From NCBI GenBank assembly GCA_965263065.1, contig CBDHGH010000003.1:744001-808000 (forward strand): a stretch of DNA of 64,000 nucleotides. Reading direction: 5' to 3'. How positions within the stretch are numbered: the first letter of the stretch is position 1; each line of letters starts with the position of its first letter. A program made the position numbers and the translations under genes. The notes under the pieces are model-generated. The model did not search any database. It was not told the DNA's origin and saw only the letters and a list, made by a program, of their open reading frames with translations. This DNA comes from TK10-74A sp965263065 (GTDB lineage: Bacteria; Chloroflexota; Dehalococcoidia; Bin125). Shown here in pieces: positions 27,220-35,082 of the stretch.

Positions 27220-30027
27220 ATGAAGCATTCGTACGACATGGACCTGGCCGGGCGACCGCTCAGCCTGGAGACCGGGGAGCTGGCCCAGCAGGCCGGGGGC
27301 GCGGTGACGCTGCGCTACGGCGACACGATGCTGCTGGCCGCGGTCACGGCCAGCGACCCACGGCGCGGGATCGACTACTTCCCGCTGTCGGTGGAGTTTG
27401 AGGAGCGGCTCTACGCCGCCGGCCGCATCCCCGGCTCGTTCTTCCGGCGCGAGGGCCGGCCGACCACGGCCGCCGTCCTCTCGGCCCGCCTGACCGACCG
27501 GCCCCTGCGGCCGCTGTTCCCCAAGGGCTACATGGACGACACCCAGATCGTCATCACGGTGCTCTCCGCCGACATGGAGAACCCGCTCGACACGCTGGGC
27601 ACGATCGCCGCCAGCGCCGCGCTGACGATCTCCGACGTGCCCTTCGACGGCCCCGTCGCCTCGGTGCGGATCGGGCACGTCGACGGCAAGCTGGTCCTGC
27701 AGCCGACCTGGGCGGAGCTCGCCACCAGCGACCTCAGCCTGGTCGTCGCGGGGACCAAGGACGCGATCATGATGGTCGAGGCCGAGGCCGGCGAGGTGCC
27801 GGAGTCGCTGCTCGTCGACGCCATGGCGCTGGGCCAAGAGGCGATCAGCGAGCTCGTCGCGCTGCAGGAGCAGATGCTCGACCTGGCGAAGCCGAAGCGC
27901 GCCTTCACGCCGCGCAGCGTCGACCCCGACGCGCTGGCGCGGGCCGAGGCCGCGATCGGAGACGACCTCGTCGCGTCGCTGTCGCCCAGCTCGGGGCTGA
28001 CCAAGGCCGAGCGCGACACCGCGCGCAACACGCTGCGGGCCAAACTGCTCGACGGCGTCGAAGGGGAGGAGAGCGAAGCGCTCGGCCTGGCCTTCGACTC
28101 GCTGGAGAAGCAGGCCGTGCGCCGCGAGATCCTGGAGAACGGGGCGCGGCCCGACGGTCGCGGCCTGGGCGACCTGCGGCCGCTGTCGGGCAGCGTGGGG
28201 ATGGTCCCGCGCACGCACGGCTCGGGGCTCTTCCAGCGCGGCGAGACGCAGGTGCTCTCGCTGACGACGCTGGCCGGCACGGGCATGGCGCAGCGCCTCG
28301 ACGACCTCACCCCCGACGACAGCAAGCGCTTCATGCACCACTACAACTTCCCGCCGTTCTCGGTGGGGGAGACCGGGCGCATCGGCTCGACGGGCCGCCG
28401 CGAGCTGGGCCACGGGATGCTGGGCGAGCGGGCGCTGGCGAACATCCTGCCCGACGTCGAGACGTTCCCCTACACGATCCGCATCGTCTCCGAGGTGCTG
28501 TCGTCCAACGGCAGCACCTCGATGGCGAGCGTGTGCGCCGCCGTGCTCTCGATGATGGACGCCGGCGTGCCGATCAAGAAGCCGATCGCGGGCATCGCGA
28601 TGGGGCTGATCAAGGGCGCGGGCCCGGACGACATCGCCGTGCTGACCGACATCGCCGGGCTGGAGGACCACCTGGGCGACATGGACTTCAAGGTCGCCGG
28701 CAGCCAGGACGGGGTCACCGCCCTGCAGATGGACATCAAGGTCAAGGGCATTGAGTTGCCGATCATGGCGCAGGCCCTGGCGCAGGCGAAGGACGCGCGG
28801 CTGAAGATCATCGACCTGATCCTGGACACCATCGCGCAACCCCGCGAGGACATGTCGCCGTACGCGCCGCGGATGCACCGCGTCGACGTGCCGCAGGAGA
28901 AGATCGGCGCCATCATCGGCCCGGGCGGCAAGACGATCCGCCAGCTCGAGGCCGACTCGGGCGCGGGCATCGACATCAACGACGACGGCGCGGTCTACGT
29001 CACCGCCGTCGATCAGGCGTCGGCCGAGAAGGCGATCAACGCCATCCGTGCGCTGACCAAGGAGGTCGAGCGGGGCGAGAAGTACACCGGCAAGGTGTCG
29101 CGCATCCTGCCGTTCGGGGCCTTCGTCGAGATCCTGCCGGGCAAGGACGCCCTGGTGCACATCTCCGAACTGGCGGACTACCACGTGCCGTCGGTGGAGG
29201 ATGTGGTCAAGATCGGCGACGAGATCGAGGTCGTCGTGACGGAGATCGACAACCTGGGACGCATCAACGCGTCGCGCCGCGCGCTGCTGAGCGGCCAAGA
29301 GGGCAGCCGCGAGGGCGGTGGCGGTGGCCGCCGCGAGGGCGGCGACGATCGCGGACCCCGCGGACGGGGTCGCGGCGACCGCAGCGACCGTGGCGACCGC
29401 AGCGACCGCGGCGACCGTGGTGACCGCGGCGACCGCGGTGACCGCGGCCGGCGTAGCGAACGCAGCGACCGTGGCGGTCGCGACAATCGGCCCCGCGACG
29501 ACCGGCCCCGTGACGACCGGCCCCGCGAGGATCGACCCCGCGAGGACCGGCCCCGTGACGATCGGCCCCGTGACGATCGGCCCCGCGAGGATCGGCCCCG
29601 CGAGGACCGGCCCCGTGAGGACCGGCCCCGTGAGGACCGGCCCCGCGAGGCCGCCCGCGCCGAATCGGGCGCCGCCGGCAGCGAGCGGCCGCCGGCGGCC
29701 CCCCGCTACGCCCCGCGCGACCAAGACTCCGCCGGCGAGCGCGCACCGGCCCCGGCCGGCCGCGCGCCGCGCGCCGCGGACGATGAACCCGCCGCCGACG
29801 GGGAAGGCCGCCGCCGCCGTCGCCGCCGTCGCCGCCGTCCCGAGGACGGAGACGCCCCCGCCGCCGAGAGCGCGCCGGTGGAGCGCCAGCCCGACTCGAC
29901 CGACTCGGGTGGCCGCCGCCGCCTGCGGCTGGGATTTAGCCGCGACCGTCGCTTCCCCAGCCCGGACGAGCCGCCGGGACCGCCGCCGCCGCCGCGCTCC
30001 GACTTCGGGGCGCCCGCCAACCACTGA
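27220..30027 (+). CDS. pnp: Polyribonucleotide nucleotidyltransferase with long disordered Arg/Asp-rich tail
   Basis: Phosphorolytic 3'-5' exoribonuclease and scaffold of RNA decay, 935 residues against about 700-750 usually. Two RNase PH domains (about 1-545) are followed by a KH domain with VPQEKIGAIIGPGGKTIRQLE at about 557-620 and an S1 domain at about 620-690. The remaining ~240 residues are low-complexity: (G)DRS/DRG repeats, eleven PR(D/E)DR units, then an acidic and an Arg10 stretch. Such tails resemble the RNA- and protein-binding arms of RNase E. Both repeat blocks are tandem DNA repeats (9 and 15 bases), so length probably varies between strains. Confidence 0.95.
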   Translation: MKHSYDMDLAGRPLSLETGELAQQAGGAVTLRYGDTMLLAAVTASDPRRGIDYFPLSVEFEERLYAAGRIPGSFFRREGRPTTAAVLSARLTDRPLRPLFPKGYMDDTQIVITVLSADMENPLDTLGTIAASAALTISDVPFDGPVASVRIGHVDGKLVLQPTWAELATSDLSLVVAGTKDAIMMVEAEAGEVPESLLVDAMALGQEAISELVALQEQMLDLAKPKRAFTPRSVDPDALARAEAAIGDDLVASLSPSSGLTKAERDTARNTLRAKLLDGVEGEESEALGLAFDSLEKQAVRREILENGARPDGRGLGDLRPLSGSVGMVPRTHGSGLFQRGETQVLSLTTLAGTGMAQRLDDLTPDDSKRFMHHYNFPPFSVGETGRIGSTGRRELGHGMLGERALANILPDVETFPYTIRIVSEVLSSNGSTSMASVCAAVLSMMDAGVPIKKPIAGIAMGLIKGAGPDDIAVLTDIAGLEDHLGDMDFKVAGSQDGVTALQMDIKVKGIELPIMAQALAQAKDARLKIIDLILDTIAQPREDMSPYAPRMHRVDVPQEKIGAIIGPGGKTIRQLEADSGAGIDINDDGAVYVTAVDQASAEKAINAIRALTKEVERGEKYTGKVSRILPFGAFVEILPGKDALVHISELADYHVPSVEDVVKIGDEIEVVVTEIDNLGRINASRRALLSGQEGSREGGGGGRREGGDDRGPRGRGRGDRSDRGDRSDRGDRGDRGDRGDRGRRSERSDRGGRDNRPRDDRPRDDRPREDRPREDRPRDDRPRDDRPREDRPREDRPREDRPREDRPREAARAESGAAGSERPPAAPRYAPRDQDSAGERAPAPAGRAPRAADDEPAADGEGRRRRRRRRRRPEDGDAPAAESAPVERQPDSTDSGGRRRLRLGFSRDRRFPSPDEPPGPPPPPRSDFGAPANH
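29375..29449 (+). repeat. pnp: Tandem 9-base repeat in pnp tail
   Basis: About eight copies of a 9-base unit of the form GCGACCGYR encoding DRG or DRS tripeptides. The copies differ mainly at third codon positions. Confidence 0.75.
29488..29652 (+). repeat. pnp: Tandem 15-base repeat in pnp tail
   Basis: Eleven in-phase 15-base units of the type CGGCCCCGYGASGAY encoding RPR(D/E)D. Patterns of paired variants (two DD units, two ED units, repeated) suggest expansion by duplication of 30-60-base blocks. Confidence 0.85.
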
Positions 30028-30035
30028 GCGCATAG

Positions 30036-30058
30036 GGGGCCCCTCGCCGGGGGGCCCC
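30036..30058 (+). terminator. GC-rich hairpin after pnp
   Basis: GGGGCCCC arms at 30036-30043 and 30051-30058 with a 7-base loop, just past the pnp stop and before the dapB ribosome site. No U tract, so termination would be weak or partial. Confidence 0.4.
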
Positions 30059-30076
30059 GCTTGACGGAGGCCCGGG

Positions 30077-30871
30077 ATGCCGATTCGCGTCGTGGTGAGC
30101 GGCACGGGCAACATGGGCCGCCGGCTGCTGGAGACGTTCGCCGCGACGGCCGACACCGACGTCGTGGGGGTGCTGGAGAAGTTCTCCAACGGTGACCGCT
30201 ACACGCTGCCCGGCGGCGGCGAGGCGCCGCTGGGCCAGGACGTCGCCGCGCTGGCCGACTTCGGCGCCGACGTGGTGGTGGACTTCACGAACGCGGCCTG
30301 GACGGAGGCGCTTTTACCGGCCGCCGTGGCGGCGGGCGTGCGGCCGGTGATCGGCACCTCGGGCCTGTCCGACGCGCTGATCGCGGAGACGGCCCAGGCC
30401 TGCGCGGCGCGCGGGCTGGGCGGCGTGATCGCGGCGAACTTCGCGCTGGGGGCGGTGATGATGATGCACCTGGCGCGCGTCGCGGCGCCGTTCTTCGACG
30501 CGGTCGAGGTCATCGAGCAGCACCACGACGGCAAGGTCGACGCGCCGTCGGGCACGGCCATGGCGACGGCGCAGGCCATGCGCGAGGCCCGCGGCCGCGA
30601 CTTCGCGCGCAACGTCGCCGAGCGCGAGACGCTGCCCGACGCGCGCGCGGCGGCGCTGGGCGGCGTGACGCTGCACGCCGTGCGACTGCCGGGGCTGGTC
30701 GCGCATCAGACGGTGCTGTTCGGCGGGCTGGGCGAGACGCTGACGATCCGCCACGACTCGATGGATCGCGAGTCGTTCATGCCGGGCGTGCTGCGCGGCG
30801 TCCGGGCGGTGATGGAACTCGACCACCTGGTGGTGGGTCTGGACCGGGTGCTGGGCCTGCGCCGCGACTAG
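30077..30871 (+). CDS. dapB: 4-hydroxy-tetrahydrodipicolinate reductase
   Basis: NAD(P)H-dependent second step of the diaminopimelate branch, 264 residues. The Rossmann motif VVSGTGNMGRRL opens the protein; VDFTNA, the catalytic EQHHDGKVDAPSGTA and a C-terminal SFMPGVLRGVRAV follow. GACGGAGGCCCGGG precedes the ATG. The other lysine/DAP genes asd and dapA lie 3.1 kb downstream, separated by an inserted solute-binding-protein cassette. Confidence 0.95.
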   Translation: MPIRVVVSGTGNMGRRLLETFAATADTDVVGVLEKFSNGDRYTLPGGGEAPLGQDVAALADFGADVVVDFTNAAWTEALLPAAVAAGVRPVIGTSGLSDALIAETAQACAARGLGGVIAANFALGAVMMMHLARVAAPFFDAVEVIEQHHDGKVDAPSGTAMATAQAMREARGRDFARNVAERETLPDARAAALGGVTLHAVRLPGLVAHQTVLFGGLGETLTIRHDSMDRESFMPGVLRGVRAVMELDHLVVGLDRVLGLRRD

Positions 30872-30981
30872 CCGGGCCGCGATCTCCGCCTGCGCCGACT
30901 GATCGTCCGCCAGGGACGCGTGCGCCTGGGGCTCTCCATCTGAACCGGTCCATCTGAGCCCGGGGATTCGGCGGGAAACGC

Positions 30982-31020
30982 GACGCGCCCCCGGCCGCCT
31001 GCTCGCGTCGGGGGCGCGTC
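30982..31020 (+). terminator. Strong hairpin after dapB
   Basis: Perfect 12-bp stem, GACGCGCCCCCG (30982-30993) with CGGGGGCGCGTC (31009-31020), and a 15-base loop. No U tract follows. Confidence 0.6.
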
Positions 31021-31191
31021 GGGGGTGCTCCCCCCGGGGAGTGCGGGCTACCACCAGTGCTGACGCACTGCCCGCAGGGGAAGTGGCGTTCTCCCGTCCC
31101 GGGCGTGTGCAGCCTAGCAGACGCCGGACCCGGACGCGAAATGGATGAGGGGGAATCGGAAGGGGGCGCGCGCCTGCACGCGCCTCCGGTC

Positions 31192-31223
31192 CCCCCTCTC
31201 CAGCGCTTCAGCTGGAGAGGGGG
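31192..31223 (+). repeat. Palindromic repeat copy A
   Basis: Perfect 13-bp stem CCCCCTCTCCAGC / GCTGGAGAGGGGG with a 6-base loop, followed by the flank GTGAGGTTCC shared by the family. Plus orientation (flank TGAGG on the right). Confidence 0.9.
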
Positions 31224-31242
31224 TGAGGTTCCCCCTCCGGTT

Positions 31243-31274
31243 CCCCCTCTCCAGCGAAAGCGCTGGAGAGGGGG
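31243..31274 (+). repeat. Palindromic repeat copy B
   Basis: Perfect 14-bp stem CCCCCTCTCCAGCG / CGCTGGAGAGGGGG, loop AAAG, then TTAGGGGGTGAGGTTCC. It is in tandem with copy A, 29 bases beyond the stop of the solute-binding gene. Confidence 0.92.
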
Positions 31275-31303
31275 TTAGGGGGTGAGGTTCCCGACGTCGC
31301 GCG

Positions 31304-33517
31304 TCAGATGTGCCGCTGCGCGGCGAAGCCGGTACCCCCCCAAAGAGTCCCTATGCGCCCGCCCTTCGGCCAGTTGACGTCGCCACGGGTCAGGACGCCG
31401 TCCGGCGGCTCGACGATGAAGATGAAGTACGCCTGACGCGCGTGCTCCAGGAGCAATTCCGTGATCATCTCGCGGCGCCGTGCGGGATCTAGCTCGCCCT
31501 TCTGCGCGAGGTACAGCTCGTGCAGGCTGGGGTCCAGGGGATTCGAGAGCGTGTAGAAGCCGTCGGGCCCAGTGCAACAGTCCCACATCGATGCGACATC
31601 GGGGACGGTGTTGGCGTAGAACCACATGAGGCCCGGCTTGGCGGTGTCCCGGCCGCGCGTGTAGGCGTCGGTGAAGTAGTCGGTGATGGGGACCGACACG
31701 GGCTCCGCGCGGATGCCGACCGCCGTCAGATCCTGCGCCACGGCCAGCACCATGTCCGTGATGTACGAGCCGCCCCAGTCGGGCGTGTAGTACAGGGGCG
31801 TGTCGAAGCCATCCGGATAGCCGGCCTCGGCCATCAGCGCCCGCGCCCGCTCGGGATCGTAGTCGAAGAGCACTTCCCGCTTTTGCTCCGGGGTCGGGTA
31901 GCCCTGGATGCCGCTGAATGCGAAGAGGGACTGCTCGCCGACGCCGAGCAGGAGGTTGTCGATGAGCGCTTGGCGGTTGATCGCGTGGTTCCCGGCCTGG
32001 CGGACGCGGAGGTCCAGGAACGGGTTCGGGCTGCCGTCGTCCATCGTCTGGGTCCACAGGTTCGGAAAGACGTTCTGCAGGGACCACGAGGCAGCGGCTT
32101 GGAACTGGACGGTGAAGTCGGGGTCGTCCAGGAACGGCTGGACGGTCTCGGGGCCCAGATTCGCCACCAGGTCGATCTCGCCGGCCTCCAGGCCGGCGAG
32201 CCGCGACTGGAGCTCGGGCCGAACCAGGATCGTCAAGTGTTTGTTGTGGGCGTAGTGCGACACCACGACGGGGTGGTCCACCGGGAGGAAGTGCTCCTCG
32301 AAGCGCTCGAAGACGAAGTCCTCGTCGTCCGCGTGGCTGACGAAGCGGTAGGGGCCCGTGCCGATCGGCGAGGTATCCACCGCGAGGTCGCCGCGCCGCT
32401 CCGTGTCCGCCTGCGAGAAGATCGCCACCTCGCCGATGCCGGCCAAGTTGACGATGAAGAAGCCCGCATCGGGCGCCGTAATTTCAAACGACCAGGTGCG
32501 GTCGTCCACGGCCTCGTTGCGGACCCAGGACTCGGCCCCCCGGCTCGGGTTATTGGGGCGCCAGCCGCCGGGGTGATCGGTCGTCAAGCCGCCGTCGTGG
32601 TATTCGGCGTGACCGCCCATGCGCTGGTAGCTGAACACCATGTCGTGGGCGGTGAGGATCGAGCCGTCGTGGAACGGCGCCGCAACCACCGACGCCCGGA
32701 TCGTGACGGGGTCGATCCACTCCGGCGTGGCGAGCGATGGGATCGGATTGCCATCGCGGGGATCCTTGTCCACGGCCGCGTTGAAGATGGCGCCATGCGA
32801 GTAGTAGTTGACGGCGCTGCCGGTACGCGCCTGATCCAGGCCCCCGCCGTCCTCGCTGGTCGCGGCGACGATCGAGGCGTCCAGATCGACCTGGTCGAGC
32901 GGCCAGGGCACGGAGAACTCGTCGCTGTCGATGTCGCCGAACGCGGCGACGGCGGCGACGGCCTCGCGGGCGGCCTGGGCGGCGTCCTCGGCAGCAGTGG
33001 CGGCGACCGCCGCGGCATCGGCCGCGGCCTGGGCGGCAGCGGCGGCGGCGGCGGTGTCCTCGGCGCCCACCTCCCGCGCGGCGGCGGCGGCGGCCCCGGC
33101 GGCATCGGCGGCCGCCTGCGCGACGGCGGCGGCGCCGGCGTCGCCCGCGGCCCGGGCCGCATCGGCGGCGTCTGCCGCGGCATCGGCGGCCGCCTGGGCG
33201 GCAGCGGCCGCCTGGGCAGCGTCATCCGAGCTGGCCGCTTCGGCCGCCATGGCGGAGGCCGCCTCGGCGGCTTCGGCGGCCCGGCCCGCGGCATCGGCGG
33301 CGTCGCTCGCGGCCTCCGCCGCGGCCGCCGCGTCACCCGCCGCAGCGTCGATCGCCGACGTGTCGACGGCGGCCGGCGCGGCGTCATCGTCGTCGTCGCC
33401 GCAGCCGACCAGCGCAAGGCCAGCCGCTCCAACGCCAGCCTTCGCGCTGGCTCCCAACATGGTGCGACGCGAGATCTTTCGCTGTCGCAGACTCGTCCAA
33501 TAGTTGCGGTCGCTCAT
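31304..33517 (-). CDS. Tat-exported solute-binding lipoprotein (SBP_bac_5), Ala-rich linker
   Basis: Extracytoplasmic substrate-binding protein of the dipeptide/oligopeptide/nickel (class 5) ABC family, 737 residues. The N-terminus has a twin-arginine motif SRRTML (16-21) and a lipobox LVGC with Cys39, so it is a Tat-dependent lipoprotein. An acidic DDDDD spacer is followed by about 150 residues that are mostly Ala with regularly placed Asp/Glu/Gln (47-195), likely a long helix holding the binding domain away from the membrane. The domain follows, with ASVVAAPFHDGSILTAHDMVFSYQR and GTGPYRFVSH. No permease or ATPase gene is adjacent. AGGAAGG precedes the ATG. Confidence 0.9.
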   Translation of the reverse strand: MSDRNYWTSLRQRKISRRTMLGASAKAGVGAAGLALVGCGDDDDDAAPAAVDTSAIDAAAGDAAAAAEAASDAADAAGRAAEAAEAASAMAAEAASSDDAAQAAAAAQAAADAAADAADAARAAGDAGAAAVAQAAADAAGAAAAAAREVGAEDTAAAAAAAQAAADAAAVAATAAEDAAQAAREAVAAVAAFGDIDSDEFSVPWPLDQVDLDASIVAATSEDGGGLDQARTGSAVNYYSHGAIFNAAVDKDPRDGNPIPSLATPEWIDPVTIRASVVAAPFHDGSILTAHDMVFSYQRMGGHAEYHDGGLTTDHPGGWRPNNPSRGAESWVRNEAVDDRTWSFEITAPDAGFFIVNLAGIGEVAIFSQADTERRGDLAVDTSPIGTGPYRFVSHADDEDFVFERFEEHFLPVDHPVVVSHYAHNKHLTILVRPELQSRLAGLEAGEIDLVANLGPETVQPFLDDPDFTVQFQAAASWSLQNVFPNLWTQTMDDGSPNPFLDLRVRQAGNHAINRQALIDNLLLGVGEQSLFAFSGIQGYPTPEQKREVLFDYDPERARALMAEAGYPDGFDTPLYYTPDWGGSYITDMVLAVAQDLTAVGIRAEPVSVPITDYFTDAYTRGRDTAKPGLMWFYANTVPDVASMWDCCTGPDGFYTLSNPLDPSLHELYLAQKGELDPARRREMITELLLEHARQAYFIFIVEPPDGVLTRGDVNWPKGGRIGTLWGGTGFAAQRHI

Positions 33518-33610
33518 GGCAAGATCCTTCCTGGATTCCGGGCTGGCCTCATGTGGGACGGCCCGGTGTCGGAGCCGCCCTAATAATAGATCGGGCGGGG
33601 GGTTGGGGGG

Positions 33611-33640
33611 TATATCGTTTTATGGTAAATGTGGTGTAAA
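33611..33640 (-). promoter_or_regulatory. Putative promoter of the first solute-binding gene
   Basis: On the minus strand TTTACA, 18-base spacer, GATATA, inside the most AT-rich stretch of this region and about 95 bases before the ATG at 33517. Confidence 0.5.
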
Positions 33641-33719
33641 ATTATTTTTGCGCCCGTTGACGGGGGGATTTGTGTCCGTTTAGGGCGGTGGGAGCCTCAC
33701 CACCTGGCCCCCTCCGGTT

Positions 33720-33751
33720 CCCCCTCTCCAGCGCTTCCGATGGAGAGGGGG
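33720..33751 (+). repeat. Palindromic repeat copy C
   Basis: CCCCCTCTCCA / TGGAGAGGGGG, 10-base loop, flanked by GGTT on the left and TTAGGGGGTGAGGTTCC on the right, same orientation as copies A and B. It lies on the 5' side of the solute-binding gene. Confidence 0.9.
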
Positions 33752-34016
33752 TTAGGGGGTGAGGTTCCGCCCGCCGCACGCCGTCGTATCGGAAGCAGGG
33801 GGTGAGGTCGCCCGGCCGCCGTGAACGCATCGCGGGTTACGTCTGGCCGGCGCCGACGGGTGGCGCGCGTTGATACGGCGGAACGGCCGGCCGTATGATC
33901 CCCTCTCAGCGGCTGATATCCGCCGGTTCCGCCACGTCGTCGCGTCCAGCGGCCCGATGCCGCGTCGGACGGCGCCGGCGGGCTGCGCTGGCGGCCTGAG
34001 ACACGAGGAAGGTTCC

Positions 34017-35033
34017 ATGCCCCGAGAGTTGACCGTCGCCCTGGTCGGCGCGAGCGGCGTCGTGGGGACGGAGTTCCTGCGCACCATGGAGGAGCGGGCG
34101 CTGCCCGTGAAGGAGTTGCGCCTGCTCGCCACGCAGCGCTCGGCCGGGCAGACGCGACGCTTTCGGGGCGAGGATCTGACGATCGCCGAGACGACGCCGG
34201 ACGCGTTCCGGGGCGCGGACATCGCCTTCATCTCGGCGAGCACGGCGGCCTCCCAGGCGCTGTGCCCGATCGCGCGGGACGCGGGCGCCATCGCCTTCGA
34301 CGATTCGTCGGCGTTCCGGCAGCATCCGGACGTGCCGCTCGTCGTGCCGGAGGTCAACCCGGAGGACCTGCGCGACCACCGGGGCATCATCGCGACGCCG
34401 AATTGCAGCACCGTGCCGCTGGTGCTGACGCTGGCGCCGCTGATGGCCCGGCGTCGCGTGACGCGCGTGATCGCCGATACCTACCAATCGACGTCGGGCG
34501 CGGGCACGGCGGCGATGGCGGAGCTGGCCGGCCAGGTGCGGGCGCTGGCCGCGGACCAGCCCGTGACGATCGCGAACTTCCCCAAGCAGATCGCCTACAA
34601 CGCGATCCCGCAGGTGGATGCGTTCCTGGAGAGCGGCTACACCAAGGAGGAGTGGAAGATGCTGGTGGAGAGCCGCAAGATCCTGCATCAGCCGGATCTG
34701 CCGCTCAGCGCCACCTGCGTGCGCATCCCCACGCTCGTCTCGCACGCCATCGCGGCGCACGTCGATTTCGACGCCCCGCTGGCTGCCGCCGAGGCGCGTA
34801 CGCTGTGGGCCGCGCAGCCGGGCCTGACCGTCGTCGACGACCCCCTGCACGGCGGCTATCCCACCCCGCTAGACTGTGCGGCCCAGGATGCGGTGTTCGT
34901 GGGACGGGCGCGGCAGGACGTGTCGAACCCCAACGGGCTCGTCTTCTGGTGTGTGACGGACAATCTGCGCAAGGGCGCCGCCCTCAACATGGTGCAGATG
35001 GTGGAGTGGATGCTGGCCGACGGCTGCCTCTAG
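34017..35033 (+). CDS. asd: Aspartate-semialdehyde dehydrogenase
   Basis: NADP-dependent reduction of aspartyl phosphate for lysine/DAP, threonine and methionine synthesis, 338 residues. The N-terminal loop is GASGVVGTEFLR, the catalytic Cys lies in ATPNCSTVPLV near residue 130, and FPKQIAYNAIPQVD and the His-containing RIPTLVSHA follow. AGGAAGG lies 6 bases before the ATG. dapA follows 49 bases downstream. Confidence 0.95.
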   Translation: MPRELTVALVGASGVVGTEFLRTMEERALPVKELRLLATQRSAGQTRRFRGEDLTIAETTPDAFRGADIAFISASTAASQALCPIARDAGAIAFDDSSAFRQHPDVPLVVPEVNPEDLRDHRGIIATPNCSTVPLVLTLAPLMARRRVTRVIADTYQSTSGAGTAAMAELAGQVRALAADQPVTIANFPKQIAYNAIPQVDAFLESGYTKEEWKMLVESRKILHQPDLPLSATCVRIPTLVSHAIAAHVDFDAPLAAAEARTLWAAQPGLTVVDDPLHGGYPTPLDCAAQDAVFVGRARQDVSNPNGLVFWCVTDNLRKGAALNMVQMVEWMLADGCL

Positions 35034-35082
35034 GCGCCGGACGGCACACGGTTCCCCGAGCGGGAACGGCAGGAGCGCCGCG

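Larger units (their letters stand above)
30872..31303. other. dapB-SBP1 intergenic region
   Basis: 432 bases with no supported gene. They contain the dapB terminator hairpin (30982-31020), a second small GGGGG-TGCT-CCCCC hairpin at 31021-31034, and repeat copies A and B (31192-31274). Confidence 0.7.
33518..34016. other. SBP1-asd divergent region
   Basis: 499 bases with no supported gene. They hold the SBP1 promoter (33611-33640) in an unusually AT-rich patch (33610-33650), a partial inverted repeat element at 33695-33712, repeat copy C and the asd upstream region with AGGAAGG before its ATG. Confidence 0.65.

Noticed and set aside
27060..27401. Possible leader peptide or extra gene before pnp
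   Set aside because: Basic low-complexity frame that runs into the pnp coding region in another frame; no ribosome site of its own and no recognisable domain.
29375..29652. CRISPR-like repeat array
   Set aside because: Units are 9 and 15 bases in direct contact without spacers and lie in frame within pnp; they are coding tandem repeats.
26737..30189. 1150-residue open frame opposite rpsO and pnp
   Set aside because: Antisense of two unmistakable genes; product is low-complexity, including a repetitive Gly-Pro-Ile/Val stretch that just mirrors the pnp tail repeats.
31192..31274. Tandem hairpins read as simple intrinsic terminators
   Set aside because: They recur six times with conserved one-sided flanks, lie at both 5' and 3' sides of genes and lack U tracts, so a mobile or REP-like repeat fits better, though they may also stop transcription.
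32931..33503. Ala/Ser-rich frame opposite the Ala-rich stalk of the first solute-binding protein
   Set aside because: A mirror of GCN-rich codons; no start signal and no domain.
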